From HGM13006 sp964527315 (lineage in GTDB: Bacteria > Bacillota > Clostridia > Oscillospirales > Oscillospiraceae), in NCBI GenBank assembly GCA_964527315.1, contig CAZGOQ010000052.1, positions 1-14,701 of the forward strand: a stretch of DNA of 14,701 nucleotides. The letters are read 5' to 3'. Below, in pieces: positions 7,013-14,108 of the stretch (within the stretch, counting starts at the first letter, position 1; the number at the start of each line of letters is the position of its first letter). The notes beneath the pieces were generated by a model. The model ran no database searches and was not told the origin of the DNA. It saw only the letters and a program-made list of their open reading frames with translations. The position numbers and the translations under genes were made by a program.

Positions 7013-8980
7013 TCAAATCTGTGTACAGATACCGAAAGCGGTCTTAGTCGCGTTCAGAATGGTGTTACCAAATCCCGCGCAGTCGCCAATCGCATAATAT
7101 GCGCTTTTCACCGCCGCCAGGTCAGCTGTGGCTTCCAGGGCGGGCTTCATACCGGAGGCAATCACTACCGTATCGGCCCTAATCAAATGCTCAATACCGT
7201 TTTCGTCCACATAGCGCACGCCCGCTGTCTCCACCGCAGTGCAGCGCGCCTTGGTATGAGCGGTGAAACCTTTTGCCTTCTCACAGGTTTCCAACAGCAG
7301 GATACGGCAATGGATCGGCGGTGCGTCGGGCGCCAGCACGTCCTGCATCTCCAGCACGTCGACATTCTTCCCTTGCTCAGCCAGGTAGAGACCGGTTTCC
7401 ATACCAATTTCGCCGCCGCCGATAATGGCGACCTGCTTCCCGCACCGTTCTGAGTGTTCAAGCGCTTCTAACGCTGTGATGACGTTTTCTCCGTCTATCC
7501 CAGAGATGGGGGGGATGACCGGTGTAGAGCCAAGTGCAGAGATCACCACATCATAGCCCTCTCCATCCAGCAATTCCACAGTGGCCTTTGTATTCAAAAG
7601 GATCTTTGCACCGCTGGTTTTCGTCTGGCGGATCAACCAATCAGCGTAACGCTTAGTCGTCCATTTGATGTCTGGAATCCCAGCGTAAAAGAGTTGTCCG
7701 CCCAGCGAGGCACCTTGCTCATATAGCGTGACGTCGTGCCCCCGACGGGTCAGCTCCAGCACTGCGTTCATTCCGGCTGTACCGCCGCCTACCACAGCTA
7801 TTTTTTTGATTGTGTCCGGCGGCGTCTGCATCCGGTCCAGCTTATGCTCAATACCAAAGGCAGGATTGACGGAACAGTTACTCAGCCAAAGACCGGGCTT
7901 GACCTGATGGCATTTATTGCACCGCAGACAAGGGCGCACGTCCTCGCCCTGGCCAGCGTATAACTTGCGCACAAAGTGGTCATCGGCGATCATACCCCGG
8001 GCAATGCCGATGAAATCAGCCTGACCGTCAGCGATAATCTGTTCAATTTTTTCAGGATCGTGGCAGCCAGCTACACAGTCGATGTGCATTTTGGTTCCGC
8101 TCTTCTTGATGGCTGCGCACAATTCCAAATGAGGCATCTCTATACGCTGAATTGGAATAGCATTAGAAGCATCAATTTGTCCCCCCCGGATCTGAAGGAT
8201 GTCGATGATCCCCTCCGCTGCATTGGCAAAGTAGATAGACTCCTCCAGGGTTTTGCCGCCCTCGTACTCATGTTCATCGCCGGAGATACTGGCTTCGATC
8301 AAAAAGTTCTGGCCACAGGCATCCTTGATGGCTTTAAACAGTTTGAGGGGAAAACGAGCGCGATTTTCCCAGCTGCCGCCGTATTGATCCGTTCGATGAT
8401 TGGTCAGTGGCGAGAGGAACCGCCCCAAAAAGCCCATCCGATAGGGCATGGGAATAAAGCAGCCGTCATAGCCCATTTCCTTGGCCAACAGTGCTTCACG
8501 CACATGCGCCTGGATCACTTCCTCCAATACCCACTCCGGCGCCTCCTTGCCTACGCGGGGAACGCTTCCGTCACCCTCCACATGGGGAGTCGGGATGCCC
8601 GCAGAACAGTCGTACTCTGCGATTTTGGAACCGGGGACATTGTCCCCGTTGGGCGGGAAAAGAAACAACATTGCCTTTCCCCCGTAATAATGTACCGCAT
8701 CAGCCATCTGGCACATATAATGTTGGGATGGGCCATGGTAAATATCGATGTGATTGGTGTGGGACGTATCTTCCATTACTACCGGATCCCGGTGCTTACA
8801 CACGACGATACCCGCACCGTCCCGTGCCTTGTTGGCAAAGTGGGTAATCAGTCCCTCTCCGATATAGTTCTGGTCACCTTGTACAAAATGGGGGCTGCAA
8901 CCAGACGCAATAATGCGGTTGCGAATCTGCACGCCATTTATCGTGATTGGGCTGAGCAGATGAGTATATTTGATAGCCAT
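7013..8980 (-). CDS. Ene-reductase, FMN/4Fe-4S/FAD, 2-enoate reductase / 2,4-dienoyl-CoA reductase family (paralog A)
   Basis: 655-aa, three-part enzyme of the old-yellow-enzyme family with a ferredoxin-like link. Residues 1-345 form the FMN-binding TIM barrel (FLSPLTNHRTDQYGG at 188-202, the family signature). Cys351, 354, 357 and 369 are the 4Fe-4S ligands (CLRCNKC plus Cys369). Residues 393-655 form the FAD/NAD(P)H domain, with GGGTAG (398-403), GGGEIG (521-526) and IGDC (631-634). Family members pass hydride from NAD(P)H via FAD, the cluster and FMN to an activated C=C bond. Odd features: the second and third Cys are separated by two residues, against three in E. coli FadH, and the catalytic barrel motif that reads IHMGYR in the partner gene reads IPMPYR (176-181), losing the His. 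The ATG is 4 nt after GAGGAGG. It lies 24 bp after paralog B and 20 bp before dctQ. The substrate is unknown. Confidence 0.9.
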   Translation of the reverse strand: MAIKYTHLLSPITINGVQIRNRIIASGCSPHFVQGDQNYIGEGLITHFANKARDGAGIVVCKHRDPVVMEDTSHTNHIDIYHGPSQHYMCQMADAVHYYGGKAMLFLFPPNGDNVPGSKIAEYDCSAGIPTPHVEGDGSVPRVGKEAPEWVLEEVIQAHVREALLAKEMGYDGCFIPMPYRMGFLGRFLSPLTNHRTDQYGGSWENRARFPLKLFKAIKDACGQNFLIEASISGDEHEYEGGKTLEESIYFANAAEGIIDILQIRGGQIDASNAIPIQRIEMPHLELCAAIKKSGTKMHIDCVAGCHDPEKIEQIIADGQADFIGIARGMIADDHFVRKLYAGQGEDVRPCLRCNKCHQVKPGLWLSNCSVNPAFGIEHKLDRMQTPPDTIKKIAVVGGGTAGMNAVLELTRRGHDVTLYEQGASLGGQLFYAGIPDIKWTTKRYADWLIRQTKTSGAKILLNTKATVELLDGEGYDVVISALGSTPVIPPISGIDGENVITALEALEHSERCGKQVAIIGGGEIGMETGLYLAEQGKNVDVLEMQDVLAPDAPPIHCRILLLETCEKAKGFTAHTKARCTAVETAGVRYVDENGIEHLIRADTVVIASGMKPALEATADLAAVKSAYYAIGDCAGFGNTILNATKTAFGICTQI

Positions 8981-9004
8981 TGTTCCTCCTCGTTCGTAGT
9001 GGTC

Positions 9005-10957
9005 CTAAATATCATAAGCGGTAAAATATGCGCCACGGCTGGTCTTGAGAATGTCGCCAGCCTTAAGGCAATCACCAATCATCCGTACCTTGCGGCCCGG
9101 TTGAAACAGCGAAATTGCCTCGTTAGATTTGGGGCGCAGCCCCACTGCAACCACCACACAATCTGCATTTACGAGCTGCTCCTGACCTTCCTTCTCATAC
9201 CACACGCCCTGATCGTCGATGCGTACCACCCTGGCATTCAAAACGTGATGGAAACTAGGTTCATTCTGCCATGCGGCGTGGAAGATGGAGCCATAATGGA
9301 TCGGCGTTACATCTGGAGCCAACTTACCCCGCATTTCCAAAACGGTGACGTCCGAGCCACGACGGGCGAAAAAGATGCCGGTTTCAACACCAACCTCGCC
9401 GCCGCCGATGATAGCAATTTTCCCCTTCAGCTTGTCCGGCGCAAGTAAAGCTTCCACACAGGAGTACACCTGATCGCCATTCGCGCCAGGGACAGACAGG
9501 GCAATGGGTTCGGAGCCAGTAGCCGCCACCACTTCGTCAAATTCTTCCGCCTCCAGTAATTCTCTGGTCGCTTGTGTGTTTAGGCGAACCTCAATGCCGC
9601 TTTTTTCAACCTGACGGATCAGCCATTCGCAGTAGCGCTTGACTGTCCACTTGAATTCTGGAACACCGGCTGCCGGAAGCAGACCGCCCAAGTGATCTTT
9701 CTGCTCAAACAGCACCGGAACGTGGCCCCGTTGCAACAAAAAGAGCGCACATCTCATGCCCGCCGGACCGCCGCCAACTACGGCTACGCGCTTCTCTCCC
9801 TGAGTAGGCCGGGCATAGTAGTCACGCTTGTGGCTCAAATTGAACATTGGGTTCAGGGAACAAACGGAAGACCAGGGTTCTCTGGCGTTGTAATAGTGAC
9901 ATTTATTGCATCGCAAGCAAGGGACTATGTCCTCGGCCCGGTTTTCGGCCAGTTTATAGCCAAATTCCGGATCAGCAATAAAGGCGCGGGCAATCCCGAT
10001 GAAGTCAGCATCGCCCTGCGCAAGGGCTTCCTCCGCCCAATGAGGGTCATCGTAACCACAGACTGAGTTCACCATAACTGAACCGCCAAATTCGGCAATG
10101 CGGCGTTTTAATTCCCGTGCCTGACTGCGGAAAGGAGTTGGACCTTCGTCAAAGGGCGTGGTACTCTGGATATCAATCATTGGCGCAGCCAATTGTATAA
10201 TATCTATCTTCCCCTCCGCCAGTCGGGCCAATTCCACTGTGTCGTCCATTGTCCAGCCGCCTTCGACCTTCTCGTCACCAGTGATTTTGCACTCAATGAT
10301 GAAGTCCTGACCGCAGGCTTCTTTAATGGCGTCACAAATCATCAGCGGGAAACGGCAGCGATTTTCCACACTTCCGCCGAACTCGTCTTTACGGAAGTTG
10401 GTGAGCGGAGATAAAAAACGACCGGCCATGCCCAGGCGATAGCCCATATGGATATGGACGCCATCAAAGCCACAATCCTGATACTGGAGGGAATACTTTA
10501 CATATTCATCGATGATCTGCTGCATGTAGTCCCGATTCATTGCCTTGCGTCCGCTACCGCCGCGGGTAATGCCTTCTCCGGAAATGGCCTCCACCGGTAC
10601 ATTGTCGGAACAGTCGCAGGGACCGAAATTTTCCAGCTTTGCGCTGACCATACACAGTGCCTTGGAATTATAGAAGTGAATGGAGTCAGCCAGCATGGAC
10701 ATATAGTGGGTATTCTTTGGGTCATCCAAATCGTAGAGTGGCTCATGGGGGGTGCCCACATTCATTGTGGCGTTGATATCCACGATGGCTGCGCCACTTT
10801 TGGCAATATCAGTATAAAAGGCAATTACCTCGTCAGTGGGGAAGGGTTCTCCAGCCTGGATGAAGGAGGGCAGCATCGATGTGGCAATAATATGACTCTT
10901 CAGCAGGTGGCGCCCCATGCGGATCGGACTAAGCAGGTTAGGAAACGAATATTTCAT
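9005..10957 (-). CDS. Ene-reductase, FMN/4Fe-4S/FAD, 2-enoate reductase / 2,4-dienoyl-CoA reductase family (paralog B)
   Basis: 650-aa paralog of the downstream gene with the same three-part build. The barrel signature is FLSPLTNFRKDEFGG, cluster ligands are Cys347, 350, 353 and 366 (CLRCNKC plus Cys366), FAD motif VVGGGPAGM near 394-402, pyridine-nucleotide motif GGGEVG near 518-523, and IGDC near 627-630. Unlike paralog A it keeps the active-site His in IHMGYRLG (His170), so it looks like the more conventional enzyme. Start choice: a longer frame starts at 10966, but that ATG directly abuts the AAAGAGG ribosome binding site. The ATG at 10957 is 9 nt downstream and begins MKYSFPNLLSP, matching the family N-terminus. 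It follows the MFS gene by 137 bp that contain the duplicated segment at 10950-11186. The direction of the reaction and the substrate cannot be read from sequence. Confidence 0.9.
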   Translation of the reverse strand: MKYSFPNLLSPIRMGRHLLKSHIIATSMLPSFIQAGEPFPTDEVIAFYTDIAKSGAAIVDINATMNVGTPHEPLYDLDDPKNTHYMSMLADSIHFYNSKALCMVSAKLENFGPCDCSDNVPVEAISGEGITRGGSGRKAMNRDYMQQIIDEYVKYSLQYQDCGFDGVHIHMGYRLGMAGRFLSPLTNFRKDEFGGSVENRCRFPLMICDAIKEACGQDFIIECKITGDEKVEGGWTMDDTVELARLAEGKIDIIQLAAPMIDIQSTTPFDEGPTPFRSQARELKRRIAEFGGSVMVNSVCGYDDPHWAEEALAQGDADFIGIARAFIADPEFGYKLAENRAEDIVPCLRCNKCHYYNAREPWSSVCSLNPMFNLSHKRDYYARPTQGEKRVAVVGGGPAGMRCALFLLQRGHVPVLFEQKDHLGGLLPAAGVPEFKWTVKRYCEWLIRQVEKSGIEVRLNTQATRELLEAEEFDEVVAATGSEPIALSVPGANGDQVYSCVEALLAPDKLKGKIAIIGGGEVGVETGIFFARRGSDVTVLEMRGKLAPDVTPIHYGSIFHAAWQNEPSFHHVLNARVVRIDDQGVWYEKEGQEQLVNADCVVVAVGLRPKSNEAISLFQPGRKVRMIGDCLKAGDILKTSRGAYFTAYDI

Positions 10958-11067
10958 TTTAATCATCCTCTTTCTTCATACTGTCGTTTTCGCGGCTCCC
11001 CGGCGGAATCTTGTTTCCCACAATAGGAAAAGGACCAAAACCAGAATAACCAAGGAGCAGCCCGCCG
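10950..11067. repeat. Tandem duplication, copy 1 (translation start of ene-reductase B plus relic MFS tail)
   Basis: This block is repeated at 11069-11186 with a period of 119 bp. I count 10 differences over about 117 aligned bases, nearly all transitions, and no gaps. On the minus strand it holds a relic of the MFS C-terminus, still in frame (LVILVLVLFLLWETRFRRGA then KTTV and a stop), followed by the working ribosome binding site and ATG of ene-reductase B. Confidence 0.9.
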
Positions 11068-11068
11068 C

Positions 11069-11186
11069 TATTTCATTTTAATCCCCCTCTTTCTTCATAC
11101 TGTCGTTTTCGCGGCCCCTCGGCGGAATCTTGTTTCCCGCAGTAGGAAAAGAACCAAAACCAGAGCAACCAAGAAGCAGCCCGCCG
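11069..11186. repeat. Tandem duplication, copy 2 (true MFS 3' end plus relic ene-reductase start)
   Basis: Copy 2 carries the actual MFS C-terminus (LVALVLVLFLLRETRFRRGA) and its TGA stop. It then has a ribosome-binding-site-like GAAAGAGGGGG and ATG AAA TAG, a dead copy of the ene-reductase B start that stops after two codons. The copies meet at about 11068. Confidence 0.9.
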
Positions 11187-12297
11187 AGCCAAAGTACATC
11201 GCAGCAAAGCCCAGGTTGTCGATGACTAACCCCCATGCCACTGAACCGACGCCAACGCCTGCGTCCAGCCCACAATAGAAGATAGCGCTTGCCGCGCCTA
11301 CGCGCCACTCTGGCGTATCCCGGACGGCGAGGGCGTTGAGCACTGGGATAAACATGCCGTTGCAGAATCCATAAGCAGCGCCGCAGAGCAGAAATACAGC
11401 TATGTTCGAAGTCAACGCCAGAGCGGAGCAAAAAACACAGCCCAGTATGATTCCCGGTACCAGCACGACTAGGTGGCCAAATCGATCAGAGATACGCCCC
11501 GCAATCAACTTTGCCAAAAACATCATCACTGCGGCGACGGTATAGAACAGTCCCGCCTGCTCGAAGCCCCGGTGAGCAGCATATAGCGTGATAAAGGAGA
11601 TGATGGAAGCGACAGAGAAGCTGATGACGAAGTTTACGGCAGTGGCCGGGAATAATTTTGGCCCAAATCCCGAATCATCTGCGTCAGCGGAACTATCAAC
11701 TGACATGGACTTTCTCGGCCCCCGAATTTCCCCCCCGCGCACCGACAGGGCAAGTAAGGCCACGAAAGCGGTCAGGATACCAAAACACATATAGACGCCC
11801 CGATAGCCGATTTCCGCAGCGAGCGCGAGGGCCACTGGAGGCGCTACCGCAGTGGCCACGCTCTGCCCTATCCCGTAATAGCCGATGGCCTCACCCAACC
11901 GCTCTGGTGCAATGCAGGCAGCGACGGAGGCGGCGGTGGCTGTTGTGGCGGCAGAGTACCCTATAGCCTGCAGTACCCGGATCACAAACAACCCGGCATA
12001 GCTCTCTACAAATCCACACAAAACGATGGACAGACCAAACAATCCTCCCCCGATCAGCAGGGTAAACCATCGGCTTTTGGCATCCACCAACAGGCCGCTG
12101 AGTACCCGAGCAACGATACAGGTGACGCCAAACACGGCAGACAATACTCCTGCGCTGCTCGCGCTTGCGCCGATGCTATTGACATAGAGTGAGAATGTGC
12201 TATATAATGTCTCTACACCCATGTTAACGATGAAAAACGCTGCAACAATCACAAGAAAGATAAAGGTGAAGATACGATCACGTCCTGTTTTCGACAT
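11095..12297 (-). CDS. Major facilitator superfamily transporter
   Basis: 400-aa membrane carrier of typical 12-helix MFS size. The loop between helices 2 and 3 reads GLLVDAKSRWFTLLIGGGLF, the MFS signature loop (G...D..sRR-like), echoed in the second half by IAGRISDRFGHLVVLVPG. A charged central loop (about 185-210, with DSSADADDSG) separates the halves. It could import a substrate or export a reduced product; sequence cannot tell. The ATG at 12297 follows TAAGGAG by 6 nt. It is the first gene of the minus-strand operon, driven by the promoter at 12338-12366, and is divergent from the LysR gene. Its 3' end is duplicated downstream (10950-11067). Bile-acid clusters also pair an MFS carrier with two ene-reductases, but that likeness is only by gene type. 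Confidence 0.88.
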   Translation of the reverse strand: MSKTGRDRIFTFIFLVIVAAFFIVNMGVETLYSTFSLYVNSIGASASSAGVLSAVFGVTCIVARVLSGLLVDAKSRWFTLLIGGGLFGLSIVLCGFVESYAGLFVIRVLQAIGYSAATTATAASVAACIAPERLGEAIGYYGIGQSVATAVAPPVALALAAEIGYRGVYMCFGILTAFVALLALSVRGGEIRGPRKSMSVDSSADADDSGFGPKLFPATAVNFVISFSVASIISFITLYAAHRGFEQAGLFYTVAAVMMFLAKLIAGRISDRFGHLVVLVPGIILGCVFCSALALTSNIAVFLLCGAAYGFCNGMFIPVLNALAVRDTPEWRVGAASAIFYCGLDAGVGVGSVAWGLVIDNLGFAAMYFGSAGCFLVALVLVLFLLRETRFRRGAAKTTV

Positions 12298-12335
12298 ATG
12301 TTTCTCCTTAGCGCCAAGATTTTTCTATATCGTTA

Positions 12336-12545
12336 TTATTTTACTGTGTGTTCTATAAAATTGCAATAATAAAACAGGAAACGCTCGTTCGAATATACCG
12401 AATAAAGCAATTCAAAATAGCGAAGAATAGCCTGGGTAAATCCATCAAAGCCGCTGCTGGTTCTCTTTCCTTGAATAAGAATAAGCCCGATTTGCTCGTT
12501 AGAAGTGACTTTGACCAAGATACCTTGTAAACCAGGCGAGTCAGT
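12336..12545 (-). pseudogene. Probable 3' remnant of a second LysR-type regulator gene
   Basis: The minus-strand frame between stops near 12553 and 12336 reads GLQGILVKVTSNEQIGLILI, then QGKRTSSGFDGFTQAILRYF. This looks like the last strand and helix of a LysR effector domain (an IGLI strand, a KR-x-S turn, then an amphipathic F...I..Y helix). No start, DNA-binding part or ribosome binding site precedes it, so it would be a tail left by a deletion. It differs from the C-terminus of the intact LysR next door. The MFS promoter overlaps its end. The resemblance is by eye over about 50 residues, and chance is possible. Confidence 0.35.
12338..12366 (-). promoter_or_regulatory. Promoter of the MFS / ene-reductase / TRAP operon
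   Basis: On the minus strand TTGCAA (12366-12361), a 17-bp spacer, then TAAAAT (12343-12338). This is one or two changes from the sigma-70/A consensus with ideal spacing, about 40 bases before the MFS start. TTGCAA is palindromic and also occurs upstream of the plus-strand flavoprotein promoter (492-497), so it may double as part of an operator. Confidence 0.6.
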
Positions 12546-12550
12546 AGTAA

Positions 12551-12566
12551 ACGATTAGGAAATCGT
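12551..12566 (+). promoter_or_regulatory. Hairpin presenting a ribosome binding site before the LysR gene
   Basis: ACGATT (12551-12556) and AATCGT (12561-12566) form a 6-bp stem whose loop is AGGA, the putative ribosome binding site for the alternative ATG at 12568. A second site, GAAAGGAAG (12574-12582), serves the preferred ATG at 12589. The hairpin could modulate initiation at the first start; it is not proven to matter. Confidence 0.35.
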
Positions 12567-12588
12567 CATGGATGAAAGGAAGCTAACT

Positions 12589-13470
12589 ATGATTTCACTT
12601 GAGCAAATCAGACGTTTTTTAGTGATCGCAGAGTATATGAATTTTACAAAGGCAGCAGACGCTATGTTTATCAGCGTCTCTACCCTGAGCAAAAGCATCT
12701 CTGATATGGAAAACGCGCTGGGATTGCAGCTATTTCACCGCGCTCGAAACGGAATTACGCTGACGGAAGCGGGAGAAATTATGATGTCTAACGGTCCGCG
12801 TATTCTAAATGAGGTTGAGCGGCTGGAGCAAGAGCTAATCAGCAGTTATCACAACTCCGGCAGCCGCATTACCATCGGCGGCAGACAACTGATTTGCCCG
12901 AAACTAACCAAACTCTATCGTAGCTTTTCTTCGACATATCCCCGTGATGGATTTGAGATAGTCAAACTCGATTATGGACAAACCGGGCGTGCGCTAAATC
13001 AAGGCAGCATCGATTTGGGCATACTGATTGACGTCGAGTTAGAGGGCGAAGATGGAAACTATGTAACCTATAATCTTGAAGAGTGCTGCGCCGTGGCCGT
13101 CGTATCCCCTTTTCACGAGTTGGCCGACCGGACAACGATCACCCTCAAGGAAGTTGACAAATACCGTTGTATCTACTGTGCTCCCCCTAATGACTGCACA
13201 TTGGTCAATCGTCCGGAGATTGTTAATTATTTGGAAACCTTCCACTTCAGTCACCGCGTGGAGACAGAGGAGACTCTGTTGACGCTGATCCGAACCGGCT
13301 TTGGCGTAGGGATCATGCCGGAGCCGGTGGCAAAGTTTTTCTGCTCCGATATGATCCACCTCCACTTCTCCGATCGAATCGATAAAATGCACGTCACGCT
13401 GTTTTGGAAAGCAGACAATACAAACAGCGCTCTCCTCCATTTCCTTTCTTTACTGCAATATCCTGAATGA
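12589..13470 (+). CDS. LysR-family transcriptional regulator
   Basis: 293-aa regulator. Residues 1-60 are the winged helix-turn-helix (LEQIRRFLVIAEYMNFTKAA, then STLSKSISDMENALGLQLFH), followed by the linker helix (about 60-90) and a LysR effector domain (about 92-293). A small-molecule inducer is expected to bind in the cleft. Start: an ATG at 12568 also has an AGGA 7 nt upstream, but the ATG at 12589 follows GAAAGGAAG by 6 nt and begins MISLEQIRRF, the standard LysR opening. It is divergent from the MFS-first operon, the classic arrangement for a LysR activator of its neighbour; it may also act on the flavoprotein pair, whose promoter shares a TTGCAA element. That target assignment is inference. 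No terminator is visible after the stop. Confidence 0.92.
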   Translation: MISLEQIRRFLVIAEYMNFTKAADAMFISVSTLSKSISDMENALGLQLFHRARNGITLTEAGEIMMSNGPRILNEVERLEQELISSYHNSGSRITIGGRQLICPKLTKLYRSFSSTYPRDGFEIVKLDYGQTGRALNQGSIDLGILIDVELEGEDGNYVTYNLEECCAVAVVSPFHELADRTTITLKEVDKYRCIYCAPPNDCTLVNRPEIVNYLETFHFSHRVETEETLLTLIRTGFGVGIMPEPVAKFFCSDMIHLHFSDRIDKMHVTLFWKADNTNSALLHFLSLLQYPE

Positions 13471-13565
13471 TGACAGCAGCCTATGTTTGTGTCACCAGGC
13501 CGATGATATAGCCGTCAGATGTGGTGGTTTGCGATTTCTTGTACATTTCCGTAAAAATGCCGCTC
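13471..13565. other. Short gap between LysR and recombinase remnant
   Basis: No gene I can support. A 21-codon minus-strand frame (13546-13481, MYKKSQTTTSDGYIIGLVTQ) may be a scrap of mobile-element coding sequence. No clear terminator for LysR is seen. Confidence 0.3.
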
Positions 13566-13885
13566 CTACGGCATCACGGACTTTCCGTAAACCGCCGCCC
13601 GGTCCCGGAACGTGGACAGCGGCATCCCGCACTCCTTTGCCGCAGCAGTGCAGGTGCATTTGCCGGATTTCCAGCGCTGGTAGACGCTGTGAAAGTTCGC
13701 GGGCAGGGAACCGGGCGGCCTGCCAAAGCGTACGCCCCGGGCTTTGGCGGCGGCAATGCCCTCGGCCTGACGCTGGCGGATGTTCACGCGCTCGTTCTCC
13801 GCCACGAAGGACAGTACCTGAAGGACAATATCGCTCAGAAATGTCCCCACAAGGGCATTAGCCCTCATGTTCACCATGGATATTT
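13566..13885 (-). pseudogene. Serine recombinase (resolvase/invertase family), 5'-truncated
   Basis: The minus strand encodes the C-terminal half of a small serine recombinase. From about 13860 it reads VGTFLSDIVLQVLSFVAENE, then RVNIRQRQAEGIAAAKARGV and RFGRPPG. This is the end of the catalytic domain and the long E helix, followed by a Hin-like helix-turn-helix (AAAKECGMPLSTFRDRA). Full proteins are near 190-200 residues; only about 105 remain. The N-terminal catalytic Ser and most of the active site are gone, so it should be inactive. The break lies near 13860-13885, where the opposite strand becomes the tail of a phage ORF. The frame's ATG at 13889 is in that foreign sequence, has no ribosome binding site, and is not a real start. 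Confidence 0.85.
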
Positions 13886-13991
13886 TCACAATGAGAATGA
13901 TGGTCCCAAAGGTGCAACTAGGTTATCAACAAAAGAGCGCAAAATGGTTGACCGCGTTATTAAGGCGTGGTATAATAAAAAAAGCAAGTAG
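13860..13991 (+). pseudogene. C-terminal fragment of a phage ORF, paralog of the 14109-14519 gene
   Basis: From about 13863 the plus strand reads PHVHHGYFHNEND, then TRLSTKERKMVDRVIKAWYN, ending with TAG at 13989-13991. It matches the C-terminus of the intact downstream ORF (PHTHHGYEHNEND and TRLTIEEKKMVDRVERLWYN) almost position for position. Everything upstream is replaced by the recombinase remnant, so the fragment lost its N-terminus at the same junction. The open frame continues back to about 13521, but that part is the antisense of the recombinase and is not coding here. Confidence 0.8.
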
Positions 13992-14003
13992 TAATGTAGG
14001 AGG

Positions 14004-14050
14004 AGCAAGCGGTGTTTGCCGCTGGCCCGGTGCAAATCCGGGCGCTTGCT
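14004..14050 (+). ncRNA. tRNA-like fold 1 (acceptor-like stem plus T-arm, no anticodon arm)
   Basis: An 8-bp closing stem (AGCAAGCG 14004-14011, CGCTTGCT 14043-14050) encloses 14 nt that can form a mini-hairpin, then a 5-bp stem with a 7-nt loop (CCCGG, TGCAAAT, CCGGG; 14026-14042). The loop differs by one base from a tRNA T-loop (TTCAAAT), and its stem runs directly into the 3' strand of the closing stem, as in tRNA. At 47 nt it lacks an anticodon arm, so it is not a working tRNA. Its last base directly abuts the terminator at 14051. It starts 12 nt after the phage fragment's stop. Confidence 0.5.
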
Positions 14051-14086
14051 ATACCGTCATTGGAAAAAACCAATGGCGGTATTTTT
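14051..14086 (+). terminator. Rho-independent terminator abutting tRNA-like fold 1
   Basis: A 13-bp stem with one G-T wobble (14051-14063 with 14070-14082), loop AAAAAA, then TTTT. There is no gap between it and the preceding tRNA-like fold. Confidence 0.8.
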
Positions 14087-14090
14087 ATGC
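14076..14090 (+). repeat. 15-nt junction repeat, copy 1
   Basis: GCGGTATTTTTATGC occurs identically at 14647-14661. In both places it forms the 3' arm and T-tract of a terminator hairpin and lies 5-20 nt before the next gene's ribosome binding site. Confidence 0.85.
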
Positions 14091-14108
14091 GGATCAGAGG
14101 TGCCACTT

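Noticed and set aside
8632..8648. 8-bp inverted repeat with a 1-nt centre (CGGGGACA / TGTCCCCG)
   Set aside because: It lies inside ene-reductase A, encodes NGDNVPG in frame, and has no T-tract or intergenic context. Most likely incidental.
7976..9448. 490-codon open frame on the plus strand
   Set aside because: It is antisense to both ene-reductases and spans their junction. Those genes have full domain signatures and ribosome binding sites; this frame has none and reads as a codon-bias shadow.
7013..12297. A genuine bile-acid-inducible (bai) operon
   Set aside because: It shares gene types (two ene-reductases, MFS carrier) but lacks CoA ligase, CoA transferase, 7-dehydratase and short-chain dehydrogenases, and it carries TRAP genes instead.
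13521..13991. A single 156-aa plus-strand gene
   Set aside because: The first two thirds are antisense to a recognisable serine recombinase; only the last ~43 codons match the phage paralog. It is a junction artefact.
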